This document shows positions 50,336 through 59,778 of a stretch of 64,000 nucleotides of DNA, in pieces. Location of the stretch: assembly GCF_006716675.1 (NCBI RefSeq), contig NZ_VFPM01000006.1:62001-126000 (forward strand), in the 5' to 3' direction. How positions within the stretch are numbered: position 1 is the first letter of the stretch; every line of letters starts with the position of its first letter. A program made the position numbers and the translations under genes. A model generated the notes under the pieces. It worked only from the letters and a program-made list of their open reading frames with translations. It searched no databases and was not told where the DNA came from. The stretch comes from Humibacillus xanthopallidus (lineage in GTDB: Bacteria; Actinomycetota; Actinomycetes; Actinomycetales; Dermatophilaceae).

Positions 50336-51276
50336 TCGTCACGCTCACGCCCAACCCCAGCATCGACCGCGCGGTGCTCATCGACGCGCTCCGGCGCGGT
50401 GAGGTGCACCGCGCGACCGGCAGCCGCATCGACCCGGGAGGCAAGGGAGTCAACGTCTCCCGCGCCCTCGCCGCCCAGGGCGCCGACACGGTGGCCGTGC
50501 TGCCGAGCGGCGGGCCCGAGGGTCACCTGCTCGACGAGCTGCTCGACAGCGCGGGCGTGGCACACGCGAGCGTGCCCGTCTCGGGCACGGTCCGGATGAA
50601 CATCAGCGTCCTCGAGCCCGACGGCACGACGACCAAGCTCAACGAGCCGGGTCCGACCCTCTCGGAGGCCGAGGTGGCGGCGCTGCTCGACACGACCCTC
50701 GAGCGCTCCTCGAGCGCCGGCTGGGTCGTCGGCTGCGGCAGCATGCCCCCCGGCGCCCCCACCGACCTGTATGCCGTCCTCGTCCGTCGGGTGCGCGAGC
50801 GCGGTGGGCGCGTGGCGATCGACTCCTCCGGCGCCTCCTTCTCGGCCGCTGTGGCGGCCACCCCGAACCTCATCAAGCCCAACCACGAGGAGCTCGCCGA
50901 GCTCGTCGGGCACGAGCTGCCGATGCTGCGTGACGTGCGCGACGCCGCCCGTGAGCTCGTCTCCGACGGCATCGAGGTCGTTGCCGTCAGCCTCGGCGGT
51001 GACGGCGCCCTCGTCATCACCGCCGACGTCTGCGCGCACGCCATCGCGCCGATCTCGGCCCCCCTCTCGACCGTGGGCGCCGGCGACTGCATGCTCGCCG
51101 GCCTGCTCCACGGGCTGTCGACCGGTCACGAGCCGGCCGACGCCCTCGTCACCGGTGTGACGTGGGGCTCCGCGGCGGTCACCCTGCCCGGCAGCCGCGT
51201 CCCCTCGCCCGCTGACCTCGCCGGCATCCGCGCAGAGCTCACCCTCGACCCCGACCTCTCGCGCGCGATCCGCTGA
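50332..51276 (+). CDS. fruK: 1-Phosphofructokinase
   Basis: A 314-residue PfkB kinase. The first signature is GGKGVNVSRALAAQG (about residues 38-52), the second is STVGAGDCMLAGLLHGL near residue 245 with the catalytic Asp. It phosphorylates fructose 1-phosphate, the product of the PTS, to fructose 1,6-bisphosphate. ATG 50332 overlaps the regulator stop. Orientation and overlap place it in the fru operon. Confidence 0.95.
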   Translation: MIVTLTPNPSIDRAVLIDALRRGEVHRATGSRIDPGGKGVNVSRALAAQGADTVAVLPSGGPEGHLLDELLDSAGVAHASVPVSGTVRMNISVLEPDGTTTKLNEPGPTLSEAEVAALLDTTLERSSSAGWVVGCGSMPPGAPTDLYAVLVRRVRERGGRVAIDSSGASFSAAVAATPNLIKPNHEELAELVGHELPMLRDVRDAARELVSDGIEVVAVSLGGDGALVITADVCAHAIAPISAPLSTVGAGDCMLAGLLHGLSTGHEPADALVTGVTWGSAAVTLPGSRVPSPADLAGIRAELTLDPDLSRAIR

Positions 51277-51332
51277 ACCCTCCCTCACGACCCTGCCCAC
51301 TGCTCCCGAGAACCCGCCACCCGGCATACCAC

Positions 51333-51412
51333 CTGCTTGGAACACGAACTGCTTTGAACACCAACTGCTTTGAACACCAACTGCTTTGAACACCAACTGA
51401 TCCGAACCGTCC
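51333..51412. promoter_or_regulatory. 16-bp tandem repeat array before fruA
   Basis: CTGCTTTGAACACCAA is repeated exactly at 51349-51364, 51365-51380 and 51381-51396, with a two-mismatch copy at 51333-51348 and a degenerate one from 51397. It is the only A/T-rich stretch in the locus and ends about 32-47 bases before the fruA ATG. DeoR-type regulators often bind tandem direct repeats on one face of the helix, so this is probably the operator of the fruR product. The period of 16 bp is not a whole number of helical turns. Confidence 0.8.
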
Positions 51413-51443
51413 CGGCTCTGTGATCCTCCGGAAAGGAACCCAC

Positions 51444-53537
51444 ATGTCCCTCATCACCGAAGAGCAGGTCGTCCTCGACCTCACCGGTGCCGACCGCCAC
51501 GAGGCGACGCGACTGCTCGGGGAGCGACTCGTCGCCTCCGGCCGTTGCACCGACCTCGACACCTTCATCGCCGACGTGCGCAAGCGCGAGGAGACGATGG
51601 CGACCGGACTGCCCGGAGGCATCGGCATCCCCCACGCCCGCAGCACGGCGATCACCGAGCCCTCGCTCGTCTTCGGCCGCTCCGCGAACGGCATCGACTG
51701 GGGCGCCAAGGACGGCCCCGCGACGCTGATCTTCCTCATCGCGGCCCCCGAGGGCGGCGGTGACGCCCACATGCAGATGCTCCCCAAGCTCGCCCGCGCC
51801 CTCATGAAGAAGGACTTCAAGGCCGCCCTCGCCGCCGCGACGACCGAGGCCGAGGTCGTGCGCATCGTCAGCGCCGAGGTCGAGCTCGACCAGCCCGTCG
51901 CCGCACCGGCGGAGGGCCGGATGGCCCATGCCGCCGAGGTGGGCGCCGGACTAGCCACGGGCACGGCCGCCGCGGAAACCGCTCCGCTCGCGGATGCTCC
52001 GCGCTCGCTCAACCTCGTCGGCGTCACCTCGTGCCCGACCGGCATCGCGCACACCTACATGGCGGCCGAGGGCCTCGAGAACGCCGCCAAGGCGGCCGGC
52101 CACACGATGAAGGTCGAGACGCAGGGTTCGGCCGGCTCGAAGCCGCTGACCGCGGCCGAGATCGCCGCTGCCGACGCCGTGATCTTCGCCCACGACCTGC
52201 CCGTCAAGGACGCCGGACGCTTCGCCGGCAAGCCGACGGTCGACGTCGGCGTCAAGAAGGGCATCTCCGAGGCGCCGGCGCTCGTCGCCCAGGCCGAGGC
52301 CCTCGCCGCCGAGTGGCGCAACGACCCGAGCAAGGCCGCGGCAGCCGCGGCTGCCGCCGGGGGCGCGTCCGGTGGCTCCCTCGTCTCGAAGGTCGAGGAG
52401 GGCGCGGGCCTCGGCACGCGCATCCGGCAGTGGCTGATGACCGGTGTCTCCTACATGATCCCGTTCGTCGCCGCCGGCGGCATCCTCATCGCCTTGTCCT
52501 TCATGCTCTCGCAGGTCGCCCTCGGTGAGGAGGGCCCCATCGAGATCGTGAAGTACAACCTCACCTCGACCGACCAGTACAACATCGCGCAGAACTTCAG
52601 CGTGACGAGCCTGACGTCGTGGGCCGCGCTCCTCTTCGTCATCGGTGCCGCGTCGTTCGGCTTCCTCGTGCCGATCCTCTCCGGCTTCATCGCCTTCGCC
52701 ATCGCGGACCGCCCCGGCCTCGTGCCCGGCATCGTCGGAGGCTCCGTCGCAGCGACGATGGGCGCCGGCTTCCTCGGCGGTCTCGTCACCGGCATCCTGG
52801 GCGGCCTGGTCGCCCGGTGGGTGTCGAACTGGAAGGTCGCCAAGGGCGTGCGGGGCATCATGCCCGTGGTCGTCATCCCGCTCTTGTCCTCCTTCATCTC
52901 GATCGGCCTCTTCATCACCGTGCTCGGCCGTCCGATCAAGGCCCTCACCGACGCCCTCAACAGCTGGCTGACCGGCATGTCGGGCGCCAGCGCGATCATC
53001 CTCGGCATCATCCTCGGCGCGATGATGGGCTTCGACCTCGGTGGCCCGGTCAACAAGGTCGCCTACGCCTTCGCCACGACCGGTCTCGCCGCCGCGGGTG
53101 CCGCGACCGACGCGCCCCAGCTGAAGATCATGGCCGCCGTCATGGCAGCCGGCATGGTCGCCCCGCTCGCGATGGCTCTCGCCACGTCGGTCCGCCCCAA
53201 GCTCTTCTCCGAGCCGGAGCGAGAGAACGGCAAGGCAGCCTGGTTGCTGGGAGCCTCGTTCATCTCCGAAGGAGCGATCCCGTTCGCGGCCGTCGACCCG
53301 GTGCGCGTCATCTCGAGCTCGGTCGTCGGCTCGGCCGTCACCGGGGCGCTGGTCATGCTCTTCGGCTCGACGCTCCGCGCCCCCCACGGAGGAATCTGGG
53401 TGCTGCCGCTCATCGGCAACTTCCTGCTCTTCCTGCTCGCCCTCGTGGCCGGCGTGCTCGTCATGGCCACGATCGTCGTCGCCCTCAAGTCGCGAGACAC
53501 CCACCTTGCAGAGGTCGACGCGACCGCTACGGTCTGA
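51444..53537 (+). CDS. fruA: PTS fructose transporter EIIABC
   Basis: A 697-residue membrane enzyme. EIIA: residues 1-150 with phospho-His in GIGIPHARSTA. EIIB: about 190-290 with phospho-Cys in GVTSCPTGIAHTYMAAEGL. EIIC: from about 330, beginning MTGVSYMIPFVAAGG with about eight to ten membrane segments, ending before a short polar tail. ATG 51444 follows GGAAAGGA. It imports fructose with phosphorylation to fructose 1-phosphate, the substrate of the upstream kinase. HPr and EI genes follow. Confidence 0.96.
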   Translation: MSLITEEQVVLDLTGADRHEATRLLGERLVASGRCTDLDTFIADVRKREETMATGLPGGIGIPHARSTAITEPSLVFGRSANGIDWGAKDGPATLIFLIAAPEGGGDAHMQMLPKLARALMKKDFKAALAAATTEAEVVRIVSAEVELDQPVAAPAEGRMAHAAEVGAGLATGTAAAETAPLADAPRSLNLVGVTSCPTGIAHTYMAAEGLENAAKAAGHTMKVETQGSAGSKPLTAAEIAAADAVIFAHDLPVKDAGRFAGKPTVDVGVKKGISEAPALVAQAEALAAEWRNDPSKAAAAAAAAGGASGGSLVSKVEEGAGLGTRIRQWLMTGVSYMIPFVAAGGILIALSFMLSQVALGEEGPIEIVKYNLTSTDQYNIAQNFSVTSLTSWAALLFVIGAASFGFLVPILSGFIAFAIADRPGLVPGIVGGSVAATMGAGFLGGLVTGILGGLVARWVSNWKVAKGVRGIMPVVVIPLLSSFISIGLFITVLGRPIKALTDALNSWLTGMSGASAIILGIILGAMMGFDLGGPVNKVAYAFATTGLAAAGAATDAPQLKIMAAVMAAGMVAPLAMALATSVRPKLFSEPERENGKAAWLLGASFISEGAIPFAAVDPVRVISSSVVGSAVTGALVMLFGSTLRAPHGGIWVLPLIGNFLLFLLALVAGVLVMATIVVALKSRDTHLAEVDATATV

Positions 53538-53603
53538 TCAGGGCCAGCCCTGACGTTCGACCCATCAGACGCACGAACCGCATCCAACGAAGGAGCACGT
53601 CCC

Positions 53604-53873
53604 ATGGCAACCCGCACCGTCACCATCGCCTCGTCGGTGGGCCTGCACGCCCGACCGGCTGCCCTCTTCGTCGAAGCCGCGAGCAACACCGGCCTCGACG
53701 TCGAGATCGCCAAGCCGGGCGAGGACCCCGTCGACGCGACGAGCATCCTCGGTGTCATGGCCCTCGGGGCCAAGTACGGCGAGGAGGTCGTCCTGACCGC
53801 CGAGGGTGACGGCGCCGACGAGGCGCTCGACTCGCTCGTCGCGCTCCTGTCGCGCGACCTCGACGCGGAGTAA
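53604..53873 (+). CDS. ptsH: Phosphocarrier protein HPr
   Basis: An 89-residue protein. Active-site His15 in SVGLHARPAA; Ser47 in DATSILGVMAL is in the place of the regulatory Ser46 of Firmicutes HPr. AAGGAG precedes ATG 53604. It carries phosphate from EI to EIIA. It stands between fruA and ptsI, as in other actinobacterial fru loci. Confidence 0.96.
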   Translation: MATRTVTIASSVGLHARPAALFVEAASNTGLDVEIAKPGEDPVDATSILGVMALGAKYGEEVVLTAEGDGADEALDSLVALLSRDLDAE

Positions 53874-53878
53874 GAGCC

Positions 53879-55615
53879 GTGGCCACGACGGAGCCGAGCG
53901 CCCAGTCCGGCGTCGAGTCCGGTCCCGAGTCCGGAGCGGGCCCTGAGACGCGCCAGGGCATCGGCGTCAGCCCGGGCACGGCATACGGCCCGGTGGTGCA
54001 GGTCGCGCCACCGGTCCGTCCGCCGGCCGACGAGCCGCCGGTCGATGACCAGGAGGCGGCGCTCGGCGACGTCAAGGCCGCGTTCGAGGCTGTCGCGGTG
54101 TCTCTCGAGGAGCGGGCCACCCGCGTCGAGGACACCGCGCAGCAGATCCTCAAGGCGACCGCCCTCATCGCCCGCGACAAGGGCCTCGTCAAGGCTGCCG
54201 CCAAGCAGCTCGAGGCGGGCAAGGGGCGGGCGGGCGCCATCGCGGGGGCCATCGAGCAGTATGCCGCGCAGTTCGAGGCGCTCGGCGGCTACTTCGCCGA
54301 GCGGGTGGCCGACCTGCGCGACGTCGGCTCCCGCGCCGTCGCCGCGGTGCTCGGCGTGCCGGCGCCGGGCGTGCCGCACTTCACCGACCCGAGCGTCGTC
54401 GTCGCCGAGGACCTCGCGCCCGCCGAGACGGCGACGCTCGACCGGGCCCTGGTCGTCGGCATCATCACCGAGGCTGGTGGGCGCACGAGCCACACCGCGA
54501 TCCTCGCTGCGCAGATGGGCATCCCCGCGGTCGTCCAGCTCGCCGGGGCGACCACCCTCGAGCCCGGCACGCACGTGGCGCTCGACGGCGACACCGGCGA
54601 GGTGACGATCGAGCCCGACCTCGAGCTCGTCGAGCAGCAGCGGGCGCGGGCAGCGCGCCGCACCGAGGCGCTCGGCCGGCTCTCCGGGGCCGGCGCGACG
54701 AGCGACGGGCTCGCCGTCGCGCTGCTCGCCAACATCGGCGGCGTCGACGACGCCGTCGCCGCGGGCGCCCTCGACCTCGAGGGTGTGGGCCTCTTCCGCA
54801 CCGAGTTCGTCTACCTCTCCGCGACCAAGGCGCCGACGGTCGAGGAGCAGACCCAGATCTACCGCGACGTCTTCGCCCCCTTCGAGGGGCGTCGCGTCGT
54901 CGTGCGCACCCTTGACGCCGGCGCCGACAAGCCGCTGAAGTTCGCCGACCTCGGGCCGGAGGAGAACCCCGCCCTCGGCCGGCGCGGCCTGCGCCTGTCG
55001 GCCGAGCGGCCCGACCTGCTCGACGCCCAGCTCGAGGCGCTCGCCATCGCGGCTCGCGAGACCGGCGCCGACGTCCGCGTCATGGCCCCCATGGTCGCGA
55101 CGGCCGAGGAGGCGGCATGGTTCGCCCGCAGGGTGCGGGAGAACGGTCTGCCCAAGGCCGGGGTGATGATCGAGGTGCCGGGCGCGGCCCTGCGGGCCCG
55201 CGACGTGCTCGGCGAGGTCGACTTCGGCTCCCTCGGCACGAACGACCTCGCGCAGTACACCATGGCCGCCGACCGCATGCAGGGCGCGCTGTCGGACCTG
55301 CTCGACCCGTGGCAGCCGGCGGTGCTCGACGTCGTCGGGATCGCCTGCGAGGGTGCTCGCACCGTCGAGCGCCCGATCGGGGTCTGTGGCGAGTCGGCCG
55401 GTGACCCGCTGCTCGCGCTCGTGCTCGTCGGCCTCGGCGTCACGAGCCTGTCGATGGCACCGAGCAAGGTGCCAGTCGTGCGCCTCGCCCTGTCGCTGCA
55501 CACCGAGGCAGAGTGCCAGCGGCTGGCGCAGATCGCCCGGGAGTCGCGCACCGCCGTCGATGCGATGGGCGCGGTGCGCGAGGCCGCGAGCTCCGAGCTC
55601 ACCGACCTCCTCTAG
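53879..55615 (+). CDS. ptsI: PTS enzyme I
   Basis: A 578-residue phosphotransferase. Phospho-His in GGRTSHTAILAAQMGIP; PEP-binding core motifs FRTEFVYLS, VRTLDAGADKPL and FGSLGTNDLAQYTMAADR are all present. GTG 53879 lies five bases after the HPr stop. A Ser/Glu-rich N-terminal extension of about 25 residues precedes GIGVSPGTAYGPV, where most EI proteins begin. It uses PEP to start the phosphate relay to HPr. Confidence 0.95.
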   Translation: MATTEPSAQSGVESGPESGAGPETRQGIGVSPGTAYGPVVQVAPPVRPPADEPPVDDQEAALGDVKAAFEAVAVSLEERATRVEDTAQQILKATALIARDKGLVKAAAKQLEAGKGRAGAIAGAIEQYAAQFEALGGYFAERVADLRDVGSRAVAAVLGVPAPGVPHFTDPSVVVAEDLAPAETATLDRALVVGIITEAGGRTSHTAILAAQMGIPAVVQLAGATTLEPGTHVALDGDTGEVTIEPDLELVEQQRARAARRTEALGRLSGAGATSDGLAVALLANIGGVDDAVAAGALDLEGVGLFRTEFVYLSATKAPTVEEQTQIYRDVFAPFEGRRVVVRTLDAGADKPLKFADLGPEENPALGRRGLRLSAERPDLLDAQLEALAIAARETGADVRVMAPMVATAEEAAWFARRVRENGLPKAGVMIEVPGAALRARDVLGEVDFGSLGTNDLAQYTMAADRMQGALSDLLDPWQPAVLDVVGIACEGARTVERPIGVCGESAGDPLLALVLVGLGVTSLSMAPSKVPVVRLALSLHTEAECQRLAQIARESRTAVDAMGAVREAASSELTDLL

Positions 55616-55634
55616 CAGCCACCCCTTGCCGATC

Positions 55635-55676
55635 CGAGGTGATGCCGACCCCCACTCGGGGGTCGGCATCACCTCG
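55635..55676. terminator. 19-bp hairpin after the PTS operon
   Basis: Arms 55635-55653 and 55658-55676 are perfectly complementary with the 4-base loop ACTC. It stands 20 bases past the ptsI stop, a classical place for an operon terminator. No U-tract follows. The rest of 55616-55791 is unremarkable. Confidence 0.75.
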
Positions 55677-55791
55677 ATCCAGGGGACGAACGTGGTCGAA
55701 CCCGCACCGATCGGATGCCGGACCGCCCCACCGCCCCTCGCCGGTGAGATCTGCCGCGGGCCGCGTGCGTCGATCGGGTACGTAGCGCACC

Positions 55792-56193
55792 ATGGCGCAA
55801 ACTCCTGTCCTCGCAGACCTCGGTCACGAGCGATTCGTCTCGCTGACGACCTTCCGCCGCTCCGGCGAGCCGGTCCCCACCCCCGTCTGGGTGCTCCCCG
55901 ACGGACGGGCGCTCGTCGTGAGCACGCCCGCCGGTGCGGGCAAGCTGAAGCGGATCCGCAACGACCCGCGTGTGACGCTGCAGGCGTGCGACCGCCGCGG
56001 CAAGGTCGACGCCGGGGCGCCGCTCGTCGAGGGGACCGCCGAGATCATCACGGACTCCGCCGCCTCCGAGGCGGTCAGCCGTCGCCTCGAGGGCAAGTAC
56101 GGTCTCGAGTTCCGGATCTTCAGCATCGTCGAGTGGGTGCTGAGGTGGGGCAACAGCGACCGGGTCGTCCTGCGCATCACGCCAACCCCCTGA
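55792..56193 (+). CDS. PPOX-class F420-dependent oxidoreductase-like protein
   Basis: A 133-residue paralogue of the protein encoded at 46315-46734. It has VSLTTFRRSGEPVPTPVWVL and GAGKLKRIRNDPRVTLQAC, with the nearly identical opening motif. ATG 55792. Two copies 10 kb apart suggest an older duplication; divergent C-termini (FSIVEWVLRWGNSDRVVLRI here) suggest different substrates. Confidence 0.87.
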   Translation: MAQTPVLADLGHERFVSLTTFRRSGEPVPTPVWVLPDGRALVVSTPAGAGKLKRIRNDPRVTLQACDRRGKVDAGAPLVEGTAEIITDSAASEAVSRRLEGKYGLEFRIFSIVEWVLRWGNSDRVVLRITPTP

Positions 56194-56239
56194 CGATCGT
56201 GCTCGACCGGTGCCGTCGGCCGTTGGGTATGGGCCGACC

Positions 56240-58486
56240 ATGGAACGCGCGACGATGAGTGCCGGGACGACCCGGGTGGCACTCGACGGCGTGCGCAACG
56301 CGCCGTCGCTGCTCGAAGGAATGCGATCGATCGAGGATCTCTCGGATGCAGCCGCCGCCTCGGCGGACGCGAACGACACCGCTGCGACGGTGCGGGTGCT
56401 GCTCTCGGCCATCCTCGACCCGAAGGACCAGCTCGCGGCCATCGGCGCCGTCCTGGCGCTCGGCGGGGTGCGCCACGAGCGCGCGGGGTCGGCCCTGCTC
56501 ACCGTCCTGCGCGAGGGGCCGTCCTACCTGCGCGACCACGCGGTCTGGGCCCTCGGGGGGTGCGAGATGCTGCCCAGGGCGCTGCCCCTGCTCATCGAGG
56601 CCGTGATCGCGGGCGACTTCCGCGGCATGCTCGCGCAGCGCACGCTCGAGTCCTGGGCGCTGCGCACCCCCGACGACGTCCGTGTCGCCGTCGCCCGAGG
56701 CCTGGCGACCACGACCGTGACCGCCGCCCGGGCACGTCTCGTCGAGACCCTCGGCCTCGTGCCGGGTGATGCCACCCAGGCGCTCCTGCGCGCCGTCGCG
56801 GTCGGCGACCTCGAGGACCTCACGACCCGTGCGACGGCCATCGCGGCCCTCGGCGACCCGCCGCCCACCCGGGAGCGCCGCGAGAAGGGCTTCACGCCCT
56901 CGGCGACGACGACGAGCGTGCTCATCATGCTGGCGTCGCAGCAGAGCTCCCTCGCACCGGTCGCGCAGCTTGCGCTCGATGACCTGCGCTCCCTCGCCGA
57001 GCCGCAGTCCACGACGCGGGTCGACGGCGACCGCACGGTCGCCCAGCTCTTCCTCCACGCCGACATCGACGGCGCGCTGACGCACGCCGGTCGCGGCGAC
57101 ACCGGCGGCATCGCGACGCTGCTCGTGCACCTCGGTGACGCACTCCTGCGCGCCGACCCGCCCGTATGCCGGGTGCTCACCCTCTCGCGCGGGCGCTCGG
57201 CGGCTGCCCTGACCGCCCTCGCCGACGTGGCCAAGCCCGGTCACCACTACCTGTCCGTGCCGTTGTGGGGGCCCGCCCCCCAGGCCGCTCGCGCCTGGCC
57301 GCTGTGGGTGGCGGCGCGTCGCGGCATCCGTCGGGTGCTCCGGGTCGCGGGTCAGGTGGATGCCCTGCACCTGCGGATGGCCGACGTCGGGTCGCTCGCG
57401 GCGGCCTCGGCCGCCCACGAGCTCGGGGTGCCGCTCGTGCTGACCCTCGCCCCCGACCCGCACGCGCTCGTCGCGGCGCGGGAGGAGACGGGCGAGCTGA
57501 CCCGGTCGAACGTCGGTGACGCGGACGAGGTCGAGCACCTCGTCTTCCGCGACAGCCTGCTGCGCCAGCTCGCGCGCCGCGCCGACCACGTCGTCGTCTT
57601 CCCCCGCCCCGAGCTCGAGCACGACCTGCGCGACCTGCTCGGCATCGACACCGACGACGAGACGCTGCACCTCTCGGTCGTGCCCGAGGGCATCAACCTC
57701 CCGGCCGTCGACGCGGCGATCGAGGATGCGACCGGCACGCAACCCGGCGACGAGGGCGCCGACGGGGCGACCGCGCCTGCGAGCCCGGCGCTCGCCGAGC
57801 TCGACGAGCTGCTGGGCACCCTGCCGGCCGAACGCCGCGGCCTGCCCCTCGCGATCTCCGTCGGCCGGCTGCACCCCGTCAAGGGCATGGCCACGCTCGT
57901 GGCGGCGTGGGCCTCGCGTCCCGATCTGTCCTCGCGCTGCAACCTGCTGCTCGTGGGCGGCGACCTCGAGGAGCCCAACGACGACGAGCGGGGCCAGCTC
58001 GATCTCATCGAGTCGGTCATCCCGACCGACTCGGCCGCGGACGCCGGACTGCTGCTCGCCGGTCACCGCCCCAACGGCACGGTGACGGCCTGGCTCGCCG
58101 CGACCCGGCACGGCCGCGGCGAGACAGCGGCGCCGCACGGCGTCTACGTCTCGGCGAGCCTCAAGGAGGAGTTCGGCATCGCGATCCTCGAGGCGATGGC
58201 GGCCGGCCTCGTCGTCGTCGCCCCCGGCAACGGCGGCCCGGCGACCTACGTGACCAGCGGCGAGACGGGGGTTCTCGCCGACACCGCCTCGCCCGAGGCC
58301 CTCGCGGCAGCGGTCGTGGCGGCGCTCGACCTCGCCTCCGCACCCGAGGCCGACTCGACCGCCGAGCGCACGATGGCGACCGTGCGCGACCGCTTCGGCA
58401 TCGACACGATGGCGGCCTCGCTCGCGGAGGTCTACGAGCGGGTCGCGGCCGGACGGCATACGGCAGCGGGGGGCCGGGCGTCGTGA
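56240..58486 (+). CDS. HEAT-like repeat / GT4 glycosyltransferase fusion
   Basis: A protein of about 748 residues (ATG 56240; ATG 56255 and GTG 56210 are alternatives). The N-terminal 230 residues are helical repeats of HEAT type (DPKDQLAAIGAVLALGGVRH, LRDHAVWALGG, VTAARARLVETLG). The C-terminal half is a GT-B glycosyltransferase: SVGRLHPVKGMATLVAAWA, then YVSASLKEEFGIAILEAMAAGLVVVAPGNGGPATYV, the GT4 donor site with E-x7-E. VPEGINLPAVD is the linker between lobes. Donor and acceptor are unknown. The stop overlaps the start of a GT1 gene (GTGA). Confidence 0.85.
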   Translation: MERATMSAGTTRVALDGVRNAPSLLEGMRSIEDLSDAAAASADANDTAATVRVLLSAILDPKDQLAAIGAVLALGGVRHERAGSALLTVLREGPSYLRDHAVWALGGCEMLPRALPLLIEAVIAGDFRGMLAQRTLESWALRTPDDVRVAVARGLATTTVTAARARLVETLGLVPGDATQALLRAVAVGDLEDLTTRATAIAALGDPPPTRERREKGFTPSATTTSVLIMLASQQSSLAPVAQLALDDLRSLAEPQSTTRVDGDRTVAQLFLHADIDGALTHAGRGDTGGIATLLVHLGDALLRADPPVCRVLTLSRGRSAAALTALADVAKPGHHYLSVPLWGPAPQAARAWPLWVAARRGIRRVLRVAGQVDALHLRMADVGSLAAASAAHELGVPLVLTLAPDPHALVAAREETGELTRSNVGDADEVEHLVFRDSLLRQLARRADHVVVFPRPELEHDLRDLLGIDTDDETLHLSVVPEGINLPAVDAAIEDATGTQPGDEGADGATAPASPALAELDELLGTLPAERRGLPLAISVGRLHPVKGMATLVAAWASRPDLSSRCNLLLVGGDLEEPNDDERGQLDLIESVIPTDSAADAGLLLAGHRPNGTVTAWLAATRHGRGETAAPHGVYVSASLKEEFGIAILEAMAAGLVVVAPGNGGPATYVTSGETGVLADTASPEALAAAVVAALDLASAPEADSTAERTMATVRDRFGIDTMAASLAEVYERVAAGRHTAAGGRAS

Positions 58487-59778
58487 CCCTGCTCGTCATC
58501 AGCCCCGACTACGCCTCCCACCTCTACCCGCTCGTGACACTCGCCACCGCGTGGCACGAGGCGGGGGAGCGGGTCGTCGTGGCGACCGGGCCGGCGACGT
58601 CGGGGATCGTGCGCGACTTCGGCCTCGAGCGCGTCGACCTGCGCCTCGGCCGCGGCTCGAACCCTGGCGTCATCCGCGCGGAGGAGCAGCCGAAGGGCGA
58701 GGACGACTCGCTCCGGGGCTTCTTCGATGCGACTCGCCGCGGCGCCGTCGAGACCTTGGCCTTCCAGGCCGAGGCCCGTGGCGACGATTTGCTGTGGGAC
58801 CCGGTCACGGTCGCGCGCGACGTGCAGCGCATCGTCGCCCAGGTGCGACCTGACCACGTCATCGTCGACCACCTCGCCTTCAGCGCGCGCCTGGCGCTCG
58901 CGAGCTCGGGCGTGCACCACGCCGACGTCGTGCTCGGTCACCCGTCGGCGCTGACCGTCGGCGACGAGGTCTACGGCTTCCCGCCCGCCTTCCCGCGGGC
59001 CATCGTGCCCGACCCGGCGGCGCTCGCCGACCTGCATCGCCTGTGTGTCAAGGTGCGCGACTCCTTCACGGCACAGTGGAACTCCGCGCTCGAGACGCTG
59101 GCGCCAGGCTGCACGCCGAGCGTCGACGCCTTCGCCGAGACGGGCGACGTCGTGCTGCTCAACTACCCCGGAGAGCTGCACGACGCCGAGCGCACGGCCC
59201 TGCTTCCTCCGCACGCCTTCCTCGGCTCGGCCGTGCGCACCGAGGCGCGTGACCCGCAGGTCGAGGACTGGCTCTCCGAGAGCGCCGAGCCGATCGCCTA
59301 CGTCAGCCTCGGCAGCTTCCTGTCCGTGCGGTCAGACGTGCTCGCCAGGGTGGCAGAAGCATTGCGGCACATCGACATTCGCGTCGCCTTCGCTCTGGGC
59401 TCAACCCCACGCGAGGCCCTGGGTGAGCTGCCGGCGTCGTGGCTGGTGCGCGAGACGCTGCCGCAGGTGCGCCTGCTCGGCCGCTCCGCCCTCGCCGTGT
59501 CCCACGGCGGCAACAACAGCGTGACCGAGGCGCTCACCTCGGCGGTGCCGCTGCTGCTCCTGCCGTTGTCGACCGACCAGTTCGCCGGTGCGGCCGCGAT
59601 CGAGCAGGCAGGCATCGGCGAGGCGCTCGACCCGAACGCCGCGACCTCCGACGAGATCGCTGCAGCCGCAGCGCGTCTGCTCGCGCTGGAGGGCCTGGGT
59701 CGGGAGCGGCTGGACCGGATCGGTGCCGACCTCGTGCGCACCCCGGGCGCGCAGCGCGCCCACGCGATCCTCTCCTGA
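58483..59778 (+). CDS. GT1-like glycosyltransferase
   Basis: A 431-residue protein. GTG 58483 overlaps the upstream gene. It starts VTLLVISPDYASHLYPLVTLA, and the donor region reads YVSLGSFLSVRSDV and later LLGRSALAVSHGGNNSVTEAL with LLLLPLSTDQFAGAAAIEQAG, the UGT/macrolide glycosyltransferase signature (HGG...Q). It probably acts with the HEAT-GT4 protein in making a glycolipid, antibiotic or surface glycan. Confidence 0.9.
   Translation: MTLLVISPDYASHLYPLVTLATAWHEAGERVVVATGPATSGIVRDFGLERVDLRLGRGSNPGVIRAEEQPKGEDDSLRGFFDATRRGAVETLAFQAEARGDDLLWDPVTVARDVQRIVAQVRPDHVIVDHLAFSARLALASSGVHHADVVLGHPSALTVGDEVYGFPPAFPRAIVPDPAALADLHRLCVKVRDSFTAQWNSALETLAPGCTPSVDAFAETGDVVLLNYPGELHDAERTALLPPHAFLGSAVRTEARDPQVEDWLSESAEPIAYVSLGSFLSVRSDVLARVAEALRHIDIRVAFALGSTPREALGELPASWLVRETLPQVRLLGRSALAVSHGGNNSVTEALTSAVPLLLLPLSTDQFAGAAAIEQAGIGEALDPNAATSDEIAAAAARLLALEGLGRERLDRIGADLVRTPGAQRAHAILS

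Noticed and set aside
51963..53504. Reverse open frame through the fruA gene
   Set aside because: Shadow rich in Arg/Gly/Asp/Glu/His opposite a gene with clear EIIA, EIIB and EIIC motifs.
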